Shown here: piece by piece, positions 53,258 to 64,000 of the stretch
Numbering within the stretch: the stretch's first letter is position 1
How the letters are laid out: the number at the start of each line of letters is the position of its first letter
Source: Pogona vitticeps
Taxonomy: Eukaryota; Chordata; Lepidosauria; Squamata; Agamidae
Assembly: GCF_051106095.1 (NCBI RefSeq)
Contig: NC_135787.1
Span: 156,868,001 to 156,932,000 of the forward strand
Direction: 5' to 3'
Length of the DNA stretch: 64,000 nucleotides
The notes under the pieces: model-generated
What the model was told of the DNA's origin: nothing
The model's database searches: none
What the model saw: only the letters and a program-made list of their open reading frames with translations
Made by a program: the position numbers and the translations under genes

Positions 53258-54557
53258 TGATTTTCCTATGAAGGTTATGCTCAAAATCCTACAAGGTAGG
53301 CTTCAGCAGTATGTGGACCGAGAATTCCCAGAAGTACAAGCTGGATTTCGAACGGGCAGAAGAACTAGAGACCAAATTGCTAATACGCACTGGATTATAG
53401 AGAAAGCCAGAGAGTTCCAGAAAAACATCTACTTCTGCTTCATTGACTAGGCAAAAGCATTTGACTGTGTCGACCACAGCAAACTATGGCAAGTTCTTAA
53501 GGAAATGGGAGTGCCTCACCACCTTATCTATCTCCTGAGAAACCTATACGTGGGACAGGAAGCAACAGTTAGAACTGGATATGGAAAAACTGATTGGTTC
53601 AAAATTGGGAAAGGAATACGATAAGCCTGTATATTGTCTCCCTTATTTAACTTCTATGCAGAATACATCACGTGAAAGGCTGGACTGGACGAATCCCAAG
53701 CCAGAATTAAGGTTGCCGGAAGAAATATCAACAACCTCAGATATGCAGATGATACCACTCTGATGGCAGAAAGTGAGGAGGAATTAAAGAACCTCTTAAT
53801 GAGGGTGAAAGAGGAGAGCACAAAAATGGTCTGAAGCTCAACATCAAAAAAACTAAGATCATGGCCACTATGGAGGCAGTGACAAATTTTACTTTCTTGG
53901 ACTCCATGATCACTGCAGATGGAGACAGCAGCCACGAAATTAAAAGACGCCTGCTTCTTGGAAGGAAAGCTATGACAAACCTCAACAGCATCTTAAAAAG
54001 CAAAGACATCACCTTACCAACAAAGGTCCACATAGACAAAGCTATGGTTTTTCCAGTAGTCTTGTATGGAAGTGAGAGCTGGCCCATCAAGAAGGCTAAC
54101 CACCGAAGAATTGATGCACTTGAATTGTGGTGCTGGAGGAGACTCTTGAGAGTCCCCTATTTATTTATTTATTTATTTATTTGATTTTTACCCCGCCCCT
54201 CTAGACAACATCTACTCGGGGCTGCTAGACTGCAACGAAATCAAACATATCTATTCTGAAGGAAATCAACCCTGAGTGCTCACTGGAAGGACAGATCCTG
54301 AAACTGAGGCTCCAATACTTTGGCCATCTCATGAGCAGAGAAGACTCCCTGGAAAAGACCCTGATGTTAAGAAAGTGTGAAGGCAAGAGGAGAAGGGGAC
54401 AACAGAGGACGAGATGGTTGGACAGTGTCATCAAAGCTACCAACATGAATTTGACCAAACTCCGGGAGGCAGTAGAAAACAGGAGGGCCTGGCGTGCTCT
54501 GGTCCATTGGGTCACGAAGAGGTGAACACGACTTAATGACTAAACAGCAACAAGCTG
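53258..54557 (+). mobile_element. BovB (RTE clade) LINE, 3' portion
   Basis: The reverse transcriptase is recognisable as EVQAGFRTGRRTRDQIAN, FQKNIYFCFID, AKAFDCVDH, then RYADDTTLM (about 53738-53764), HEIKRRLLLGRKAMTNLNSI and the end RRRGQQRTRWLDSVIKATNM...RAWRALVHWVTKR with stop at 54523-54525. It ends in the typical acgacttaatgactaaacag-caacaa tail. It is 5'-truncated, with an in-frame stop (after FCFID) and several frameshifts, and is split at 54160-54226 by an L2 tail. BovB is characteristic of squamates (and ruminants). Confidence 0.93.
54160..54226 (-). mobile_element. L2 3' tail nested in BovB
   Basis: (TTTA)n with gatttttaccccgcccctct and tctactcggggct, the inverted end of the L2 family also at 4527-4590, interrupting the BovB coding region between RRLLRVP and the following block. 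It is therefore younger than the BovB insertion. Confidence 0.75.
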
Positions 54558-55789
54558 CTAGGGATGGAACTTTTGTGTTTAAACAAAACACTGAAACGTG
54601 AAATACTGTAGGCTCCTTTTTGTGCAATTTGTATTTTTTCATCAGCTGCTAAAAGAGAGCCTCTAGAAAATGAATGATTCATGCACACAAACATTTCTTT
54701 AGTATTGCCTCTTTTATCTCATTTTTCTTTCTCATTTTGTCTTTCAAACTGCAGGAAAACTTTCACGTCCAGTAGCATTGGTACAGTCTGGAAGTCAATG
54801 CCGAATGTACTTTTTTCTTCAGTCATTCCTTGTGGTTGGAATTCCTAGTGCCCTTTATAATTTTTCTTGATTGTCTCCATGTTTTTAAACTAGATTATTT
54901 TTCACATTCTTCAGCTCTGCCAAAATATCTCCTTGGCATTATATTTTGGATTTCACACCAACCCCATTTCTTTGGGGATTGTTTTGCCCTTTTTGTGGGG
55001 GAACCTTTTCTTCCTTGGATTATTTTTGCTGCTGCCTGTAAAGTCTGCCTAGTGATGCCTGCTGGACTCAAATTTAAAAAATGTTTAGAATGGCAGAAAA
55101 CACAAATGGGGAAACACAAAATGAATTAGCTGGAAAAGGCTTTCCCCTTTTGTGTAAAAGACATACACAAAGACATGTGTATGATTCTGAGCCTATATGA
55201 AAGTCTGCTGTGGGAAAACTAAGCAGAACTAAACAGTATATACCCACAGCAGTTGGGTCTGCTAATCAAAGTGTGGCGTCTCTCATACTACATGTCAATT
55301 TTGGTTACAAATTGGAAACAGCCATTTGCTAAATTTTATTTGATCACACAGGCACAAAGACATGGCCGTCTTTGTGGATTGCTTGACAATGGGTCCATCT
55401 GGACATCTGAAGTTTTGGGCTCTCTTGACTAGTATCCGATTGAATAGTTCTGCTGGCTGAACTGCATTGACCAGTGGAACTGGGAAGGAACTGTAGCAGG
55501 CAAAGAAATCTGCTAGAGCTGGGTATTTTAAATGGTATTCTTAGCAATGCATAAGAGGAGTTGGACAATGTGGTGCTGGGAAGGAAACCATGGCTAGTAG
55601 TCAAAACCCTGTTGTGCAACTGGAGGTTGTAACCACAGTAGCGGCACTAGTGCTCAAATGCATTATTGCAGGGCATGATGTCTGGCATAACTTCATGTTA
55701 TATTGGTACAAACAGGATTTTGCCCATTATCTCAAGTAATAAGGACAGAAAAAGGAGGGTCGTAGTAATGTCTAGAAGTAGCAACTTAC
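54558..55789. other. CDK17 intron, nothing recognised
   Basis: AT-rich intron between the BovB copy and the exon at 55790, with no recognised feature. Confidence 0.45.
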
Positions 55790-55915
55790 CAATGATGCTC
55801 TACGAGACCGCCGGCTCATTGGTTGATCAAAAGGTGGACTGTTGATCTGCAGCTTTTCAAGATACCCATCGGGTATCCTGATGTCTGCAGGTAGCGACAA
55901 ACGTTTGTTCAGGTC
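55790..55915 (-). CDS. CDK17: CDK17 exon: pre-kinase region (first of 13 visible exons)
   Basis: CDK17 (PCTAIRE-2/PCTK2) is a Ser/Thr protein kinase of the PCTAIRE subgroup, expressed mainly in post-mitotic cells such as neurons. This 126-base exon (acceptor cttcag, donor gtaagt on the minus strand) encodes 42 residues, [20 protein letters not shown]...RRSRRASL, equal to human residues about 140-181. The region just before the kinase domain is conserved among CDK16, CDK17 and CDK18; RRASL resembles a PKA-type phosphorylation site. The thirteen visible exons total 1155 bases, that is 384 residues plus stop, matching the C-terminal 384 of human CDK17 (523 aa). Calling it CDK17 rather than CDK16 or CDK18 rests on sequence recall and on the convergent ELK3 neighbour. 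Exons for the first ~139 residues were not found up to 64000. Confidence 0.93.
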
Positions 55916-57690
55916 CTGAAGAAGTAAATAAAATCTTTTAAATGAGGCCAAGTATTAGATAAAATGTGAAGCCAAGAGCAGAAAATGCCTTTCCTTTGCG
56001 AAAGGAATGTATTGGTACCAGTGTTAACCCAACCTATCCTGACATTTGAGAGGAAAGGGAAGCTCTACTGTCCTTGTCCATGTTACTGCTGGTTCCTCCT
56101 CCTGGACACTCTCCAAAAGCACCCACCCTCCTTCACCTCACCCTCCCATCACTTCTAAAGCACTGCCTCTGCACAAAGATGTTCTGGAAGCAGCAAGCAA
56201 GAGGGGAGAGGAGCCGCAACAGGGATGGTAGCATGGAGGAGGGGAAAGCTAGCCCAAAGGAAATATATGCACAAAGGAGGGAAGGAATCAAAGTCAGGGA
56301 AGATGGCAATGGACACAACTAACTGCGGTATTGGAGTCCGGAAGGGAAGTGCTGTGGCAGTGGTGTTCAGGGGAGAAACTCCAGAATACACTGATTTACC
56401 AGTCAGTTTACTCAGAGTAATGGTAGGGATGGCCCTGATTGTGACATTCAAAGCCATCAGCATAAATTTATATTTGGTTATTTGAACTATTTTAATGCCA
56501 TATTTAATGAAAGAAATTTTAAAAACTATTTACAATACTATAATATCAAAAAACAAAAATACAATAAAATCAAGCAGTGATAGAGCAATAAAATATTTAA
56601 TTCAGTTCAGTAAAATAACTGTTAGTGACTGGAGCATGTAATGTAAATAGATCTTCAATCCACAGCAGAAGCACCCCATATTGGGAGGTCACCAGAACTC
56701 AATGAGGAAACTGTCTGACATGGTTGGTGCCACAACAGGGAAAGACTTTCTCCACACCATGACCTAACAAATTCACTTGGTCATATTAGCACTCACTCTA
56801 CTGGGCATATAGGAAAAATTAGCATGCTGCTTTGCTTTCTATTAAACATGCACCCCGTGTTCCACTCCTGTCCATTAAATCCAATTACATACACCTTCAA
56901 AGGAACATATAAAGCAAGGGGCACAAACCTTCTTCATCTCACATTTAAGAAGGAATATTTAAAATATTTTACGAAGTGCTAACATTTTGTTAGCACTTTG
57001 TAACATCTTTTTGATCATCTAGATATGTTTTCAAGTACATTTGAGCATTTTTCTTCTTGAGTGCACCTCACACATTGACAATATTTGGCAGACCCCTGGA
57101 GGCCCCAACTCCCAATATTTTGTATTCAGAATAAACAGCTGCCACCCTTTTTAAGGTTTAATCTACCAACCAACTCATTCCTTAGCAATGTAATTTCTTA
57201 GGCTTACAAACTCTAGTCTTGAACATTGTTTTCCAATCCACAAGAGTTCCTTTGGAGTTAACTCACACCTCAACTATTATTAATGTCCCATGTGAAGCAG
57301 TGGCAGTTGTGATTTGCTGCCTGTACAGCCAGTCACTCAGTTTACCTCAGACTCCTAACTTATCACCCTGGATATTTTTACGTGCTCACATTGCTTACTG
57401 CATGAGCAGAGCTGCTGCTAGACTCTGTTGTGTACTGGGGATCTGCCATGTTAAATTCCTCAAGAAAAAAATGCCACAAATTGCCATTTTGTGGAATCTA
57501 ATATGGAGACTTCCTGCCACTGAACTGATAAGTGTCATGGACACATAAACCTACTTGGGAGAAGAGGAGGTGACTGATGGCTTGTCACCAGATAAGCATA
57601 GTGCCAGGATTGGCAACGGATCTTTCTGAGTCCCTAGCAGGTACTCAACCATGCCAACCTCTGATACCACCCCTGGTTTGAGGCACAATA
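55916..57690. other. CDK17 intron upstream of the first visible exon
   Basis: No further CDK17 exon is seen here. Small open frames (56045-56485) have no recognisable product. Confidence 0.45.
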
Positions 57691-57691
57691 C

Positions 57692-57835
<144 letters not shown>

Positions 57836-59125
57836 CATAGATTCTATCTTATATTTACAAGCTGCAACCAATTCTTAAAAAGAAGGTGGTGGCAAACTTG
57901 CATATTAATCCAGAAGTTTACGTAATTTGTGTAATGTCTACCTGACTGGATCTGATAGTGTATGCAGTGAATGAGTACAAGGACTCTGACTCATAATGAC
58001 CTAAATCTAATTGGTAATCCTAACTAAAGTAAGTCTATTGAATCAGTGGGATTTACATAAGTGCTGACTTAAAATTCATCAACTTACGTGATAGGGTTTT
58101 CTCTGGTTGAGACTACAAAATGGATTTAGGCTGATGAATGCTGAGCTTATATATTAAGTGCTAAGTAAAACATATATAAAGAGAAACATCTCCAAATGGG
58201 ATTTACAATATAATATGTACAAAGAACAGAAGGCAAATTACAATGGAGGAAAGGCAAAACTACGACTCAGACAATTTAGACATGAGCTAGCTGCAAGAGA
58301 AAAGAAGTCAGAGCAAAGAAGAAAGTCCCCAGGAAAGCCTCCTGCAGTATGAAATTTTCTCTAATTACAGCTCTACCCCCCCCAAAAAAAAACAAAAAAA
58401 ACCCTCATGCATGTTATCCTTTCTGTGGTGTATGATGCTCTTCTTCACAGAAAACAATCCTTGGTATTTTTACAAACCTCCATCATTCTAGCCAATCAAA
58501 TAGTTCACAGCTACCCATGGAAAACAAGACTCCTGATGCTGGTTAGGCTACATACCAGCACCCTGAACATCCAGGGACGGGCTTAGAACACAACCCATCT
58601 TGTGTCCCTATTTGTTCTCTGACATCAGGCTTTTGCAGCACACTGCTATTAGACTTTTCAGCTTTATCTGACAACCCGAAGAAAACTTTTCTCTTTTTAA
58701 ATATTTATGGGTCTAAGCATCCAAATGACTTAACATGACCCACCAGTTAGGTTTCCTCTATTCCAATGAAAATCTTACCAAAGAACCCCTTTCATTTTAA
58801 CAAAACTATACTTATTTGAGAAAGGAGCCTTTTGGAGAATTTAAATAAATGTTTGTTCCTGGACTGTTTCAAAGTCTATTACATTTAACAACAGAAACAA
58901 GAATAATGCAATAGTTCTTCGGATATAAAGATCAATGTTGGTGACTGAACATTCAGCTTAAAGTTCATCTGAACTTATTTTCCAAATATGCTTTGGCCTG
59001 GTTCGTGGAAACCATAATTTCCCACCAAATGAATGGGACAGCATGAACCTAGAGTAGACAACCTGTTAAAATCATCCCAAAGAAATAAACTATAGGTAAA
59101 AGCAAAACAGAAATAAAAAGAAAAA
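57836..59125. other. intron or upstream flank, nothing recognised
   Basis: AT-rich sequence with no recognised gene. Confidence 0.45.
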
Positions 59126-59129
59126 AGAA

Positions 59130-59216
59130 AAAAATGTGGTGGCATCTTAAAGACTAACTTTTATATTTTTTTAATGTGAGCTTTTGTGGACAAGTCTACT
59201 TCATCAGACATAAGAT
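59130..59216 (-). mobile_element. Penelope-like tail fragment with hammerhead-like core
   Basis: Minus strand reads CTGATGA, agtagacttgtccac, AAAAGC, then ttaagatgccacc. Same family as 19853. It abuts the CR1 3' end. Confidence 0.5.
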
Positions 59217-61250
59217 GTCATAGAGTCATAGAGTTGGAAGAGACCAATGGGGCCATTCAGTCCAAACTCTCCCCCCCCCCGCCATGCAGGAACATCCATC
59301 AAAGTACTCCCAACAGATGGCCATCCAGCCTCTGCTTAAAACCCTCCAAAAAAAGGAGACTCCACCACTCTTCAAGGTAGCCTATTCCACTGCTGGACAG
59401 CTCTGACCATCAGGAAGTTTTTCCTAATATTCAGATGGAATCTCTTTTCCTGTAGTTTGAAACCACTGCTATGTGTCCTAATCTCTGGAGCACTGGAAAA
59501 CAAACCTGCTCCCTCTTCAACGTGACAGTCTTTCAAATATTTAAACATGGCTATCATGTCCCGTTTCAACCTTCTTTTTGTAAGGCTAAATATTCCCAAC
59601 TCCCTAAGCTGCTCCTCATAGGCCATGGCTTCCAGACCTTTAACCATTTTAGTCACCCTCCTCTGGTCACATTTCAGGATGTCAATATCCTTTTGAAACT
59701 GAGGTACCCAGAACTGGACACAATATTCCAGGTGAGGTCTGACCAAAGGAGAATAGAGTGGAACTATCACTTCCCTTGATCTAGACACTATACTCCTATT
59801 GATGCAACCAAGAATTGCATTGGCTTTCTTGGCAGCCACATCACACTGCTGACTCATGTTCAGTTTGTGGTCTACCAAGACTCCTAGACCTCTTTCACAG
59901 GTACTGTTGTCTAGCCAGGTGTCTTCCATCCTATATCTGTGCAGTTCATTTTTTCTGCCTAGCTGTAGGACTTCATATTTCTCCCCATTGAAATTCATTT
60001 TGTTAGTTTTGGTCCAGGACTCTAATCTGTCAAGGTCATTTTGAATTTTAATCCTGTCCTCTGGGGAATTAGCAACCCCTGCCAATTTGGTATCATCTGG
60101 AAATTTAATCAACATACTCTCTATTCCTTCATCCAAGTCATTGATAAAGATGTTGAATAACACAGGACCCAGAACAAAACCCTGGGGCACTCCATTAGTC
60201 ACCTCTTTCCAGGATGAAGAGGAGCCATTTGTGATCACCCTTTGGGTTTGGTCAGTCAGCCAATTACAAATCCACCAAACAGTAGCACTATCTATCCCAC
60301 ATTTTACTAGCTTCTTTGCAAGAATATCATGAGGAAACTTGTCAAAGGCCTTACTGAAATCAAGATATGCTATATCCACAGTGTTCCCTTCATCCACCAA
60401 GTCTGTAACTCTATCAAAAAAAGAGATCAGATTAGTCTGGCATGACTTGTTTTTTAGAAACCTGTGTTAACTTTTAGTAATGACAGCATTGCTTTCTAAG
60501 TAATTATGAACTGTTCGATTAATGATCTTCTCTAGAATCTTTCTAGGAATTGATGCCAGACTGACAGGGTGATAATTATTTGGGTCTTCCTTTCCCCCCC
60601 TTTTTGAAGATAGGGACAACATTTGCCCCCCTCCAATCTGTGGGGTCTTCCCATGTTCTCCACAAATTCTCAAAGATTATTGCCAATGGTTCTGATATTA
60701 CTTCTGCCAGTTTTTTTAAAAAAAATATCCTTGGATGCAATTCGTCTGGCCCAGGAGACTTAAATTTATCCAAGGTAGACAGGTAATCCTGTACTACTTC
60801 TCTACCTATTCTGTGCAACATTTCCCACACTACTTCACCTGCTCTTCATCCCTCAGGTTATTTTCCTTTTTGGAAAAAAATGAGTCAAAGAAGATGTTGA
60901 GTAGCTCTGCCTTTTCCCTGTCCCCTGTTAGTAATTGGCCATCATCTCCACGCGGAGACCATATTGTTTACTTCTTTTTCTTTTTACAGCTGACATAACT
61001 TTTAAAATCCCTTTTTATTATCTTCAATCTCTCTAGCAAGCCTAAGTTTGTACTGTGCTTTAGTTTTTCTTACCATCCCCCTACATGTACTGGCTATTTT
61101 CTTGTATTCCTCTTTGGTGCTTTCCCAATTTTACCATTTCCTGTACATGTTTTTTTTTACACTTAGCTGAGTTGAAAGTTCTTTAGTCAACCATTCTGGT
61201 TTCTTTAGGCATCTCCCATTTTCCCACCTCTTCCTCCTCCTCCTTATTAT
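59217..61250 (-). mobile_element. CR1-clade LINE, 3' half with long reverse-transcriptase frame
   Basis: The minus strand keeps a 342-codon open frame (60400-59372). It has LDFSKAFDKFPHDILAKKLV, GVPQGFVLGPVLFNIFINDL, the catalytic block IKFPDDTKLAG, FNGEKYEVLQLGR and the C-terminal RAVQQWNRLP. Upstream, in shifted frames, come KSPGPDELHPRIF and PVSLASIPRKILEKIIN, and further back the linker before the RT (to about 61250). It ends with the CR1 tail (tcatagagtcatagagttgg inverted). CR1 normally has F/Y-A-D-D at the active site; here Ala is Pro. 5'-truncated and frameshifted, hence inactive. Confidence 0.93.
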
Positions 61251-61460
61251 TATTATTTCTGGGCCCAAGTCAGCCATTCTACCCATGACACGACACTAAC
61301 TCTCTTCTCCCTTGCACTGGAAAGGACTTTAAACAGCATTTGGATTAGAAAGTCCTTCAAATAGCAGACATGTTCAAACAGTGGACTGTCTTCTAATAGC
61401 TCTGAAAACAGATGACAATCCTCTGCAGAAGAGAGCACATGGCCATCCTATTTAATAGTA

Positions 61461-61886
61461 CAGTGGTGCCTCACATAGCGACGATAATCCGTACAGAAAA
61501 ATCGCTGCTAAGCGAATTAGTTGCTATGCGAAATAAAAAAGCCCACAGGAATGCATTAAAACCTGTTTAATGCGTTCCTATGGGCTAAAAACTAAGCAAA
61601 AATCCTCCATACAGCGGCCATTTTGGGTGCCCGGTAAGTGAGGAATCTGTCCCTAAACACAGCGGGTGGCCATGTTTTTTACCCGGTGGCCATTTTGGAA
61701 CTGCCGATCAGCTGGGGGAAAATAATTGCTTTGCGATGATTGGTAAGCGGAGCAGGGTACCGATCACCGCAAAGCGAAAAAACCCCATTCAGACCATCGC
61801 AAAGTGATTGCAAAAGCGATTGCAAAATCCTCATCACTATGCGATTTCGTCGTTAAACGGGGCACCCGTTAAGCAAGGCACCACTG
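61461..61886 (+). mobile_element. pogo/Tigger-like MITE, copy G
   Basis: 426 bases, ends CAGTGGTGCCTCAC and AAGGCACCACTG, TA on both sides, hairpin at 61541-61585. It is similar to copy A in length and interior (gccattttgg, ggtggccat). Confidence 0.85.
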
Positions 61887-62100
61887 TATAATGACGACAA
61901 CAAGAACAAAAGATGAGCATAAAAAAAAGAGAACTGCTTCATTGCAACAGAGGACTTGCATCTGCTTCTGCTGCAACAGAACAATTTTTCATACCTCTTT
62001 TAAAAGTATCTTTTCAGTCTTCTTGTCACTATCATGAGGTTGAATTAAACATTTCCTATATAATAATCTACTCATGAGTCAATAAGAAAAAACCCGACAG

Positions 62101-62880
62101 CAATGTTCACTCCGCTGGGCACAGAGCTGCCGTGGTGGGGATGCTTTGCCCACCCGCCCGCTTAAACAATGGCATCACAGAATGATGACTCCACTCTCAG
62201 GGAGGGGAAGAGTTGCCCGGCCTCTTCTTCCATTGGCCGAGGAACCCTCTCACACACCCTAAAGGTAAGAATAAGATTAGCTTGGTTGACTGTGGAGCCG
62301 GATGGGCATTTTTGGCCTGCATCCACGATTGGCTTTGAGGGAGGCAGGTGTGTTTCGCTCATCCCATTCTTAATGCTGCGGTGCAGTTCTTTAATAAAAT
62401 TAATTAAACAATTATAATGAATAGTTAAAGGAAAATTTTCGGTCACAGCATGAGGTAGTGCGAAGGGAAGAGTTTTGGTGAGTTCCTGGAGGACATATGG
62501 TGCAAAAAACATTCCATCTCCCGGTTAGGTGGAGTCAGTAGGGCCTCTGAGGAGAGGTGGTGTTTTCGTAAGGGGACCTCCCGGGTAGCAGTTCACTTAG
62601 GATCACAAGGCTCAGTGGGATGAGGCAGTGGGGAAGTACCCCTATCACAAGGCACCTGAATATGTCTTGCACAGATGACAGCATGATTCAGAAATAGGAA
62701 TTTGCCCTGCTCTAGAATGGCCCGGAGGTAAAGGCTACACTGGATTTGGAGAAATACCGCACTACGTTAGGCCCCCTTGTATATGGCAGATTTAGTTTAA
62801 ATAAAGTTGTGGCCCAAATTTTTAACCCAACCACCTGTGTCTCGCCTCTTTATTCTGGGCTGGGTGGGCAGTAACCTGGC
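62101..62880 (+). other. unclassified retroelement-like block
   Basis: Sequence of mixed GC, unlike its AT-rich flanks, ending with AATAAA at 62800-62805 and, about 75 bases later, a short direct repeat (cagca) also found just before 62101. The hexamer-near-end layout recalls an LTR, but no TG...CA ends or coding parts are recognised. If it is an LTR-type element it is a fossil of unknown age; it could equally be another repeat. Confidence 0.3.
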
Positions 62881-63110
62881 AGCATTTTTAATAGCTGGAA
62901 TAATTATAACCAACAGGTATGTAAGGGGTAACTTTGAAACAGGATTTCAGTTTTGGCCATCCTGTGCCCTTATTTTCTAATAAAGGATTTTAGTTTCTTC
63001 AAGCCACATTGGAGATTAAGCAGACTATTATTTAAATTTGTACTGCCATTCTCCTCCAGGGAACAAGAGTCTGCTTATTCTTGGAACAGAGATGCTTTTG
63101 GTTTCCTCTA

Positions 63111-63565
<455 letters not shown>

Positions 63566-63567
63566 TA

Positions 63568-64000
63568 TATAAACTGCCACCAAGACTTGTTTCACGAGTC
63601 ACTCTCAATAATGATTTCTCTAAAGACGTTCAAGGAATATAGACACTATTTTAGAAGCAGCAATAAACGAAAACGATGAATAAAGTAAAAGAGTGTCCAC
63701 AGAGTGCCAAAAAGAAGAAAACAGGGATGAAAGGAAAAGAAGAGAGTAAAAAGAACCAAGAAACTATATAATGTAGGCTTATGGGTCTTGGAAAAAGGTG
63801 AATTACTAAACAACCAGCAAGAAGATTAGACACATGAAAGAATGACTTCAAGTTCCCAAATAGTAGAGAAGCTGGCAGGCATTTAATTATTTGCCTGTAA
63901 CTATCAGAATCTTTCTTTACCACTGCATGCCACTCTGCAGAGGGCAAGTAAATAAGAAACCATGGTCATCAAGAGCTGGTAACATCCCGAGGAACAGGCG
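63568..64000. other. flank, nothing recognised
   Basis: A-rich sequence to the end of the window with no supported feature. Confidence 0.4.

Overview
This window is vertebrate nuclear DNA, most likely from a squamate reptile (lizard or snake). Three things point that way: spliced vertebrate genes with long introns; a BovB (RTE) LINE together with two copies of the squamate Sauria-type tRNA SINE; and L2, CR1 and Penelope-type remnants next to pogo/Tigger-like, hAT-like and other MITEs. The species cannot be named from sequence alone. The surroundings are AT-rich, and the GC-rich islands are mostly transposon copies.

Two host genes lie convergently (tail to tail). ELK3 (ternary complex ETS factor, Net/SAP-2) is on the + strand. 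Its complete 407-codon coding sequence is carried by four exons at 1031-1237, 3267-4061, 12749-12871 and 23193-23291, with a putative 3' UTR running to about 25013. CDK17 (PCTAIRE-2 kinase) is on the - strand. Thirteen exons between 55915 and 32266 encode its last 384 residues, covering the whole kinase domain and the C-terminus; the N-terminal exons lie beyond the window or were not found. A tail-to-tail ELK3/CDK17 pair is also the human arrangement (12q23.1), which supports both assignments. The two genes act in unrelated pathways, MAPK/SRF-linked transcription and a Pro-directed kinase, and nothing here suggests they work together.

By region: 1-25000 is ELK3 and its introns, holding L2, RTE and Sauria SINE insertions and three pogo-like MITEs. 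25000-30460 is the intergenic gap with two more MITEs. 30460-55915 is CDK17, with SINE, L2 and BovB insertions and two striking palindromes at 51973-52132. 55916-64000 is upstream CDK17 intron or flank, with a long CR1 reverse transcriptase relic, another MITE, an unclassified retroelement-like block and a fold-back element with a tetranucleotide array in its loop.

No new gene system is evident. The most interesting structures are non-coding. First, a pogo-like MITE family has seven copies that all keep a 45-nt internal hairpin with paired changes in its arms. Second, a nearly perfect 88-bp-arm palindrome in the putative ELK3 3' UTR is flanked by a 15-bp target duplication and carries a hammerhead-ribozyme-like core. 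Third, a dispersed family of five copies carries a similar core. Fourth, there are twin palindromes in a CDK17 intron.
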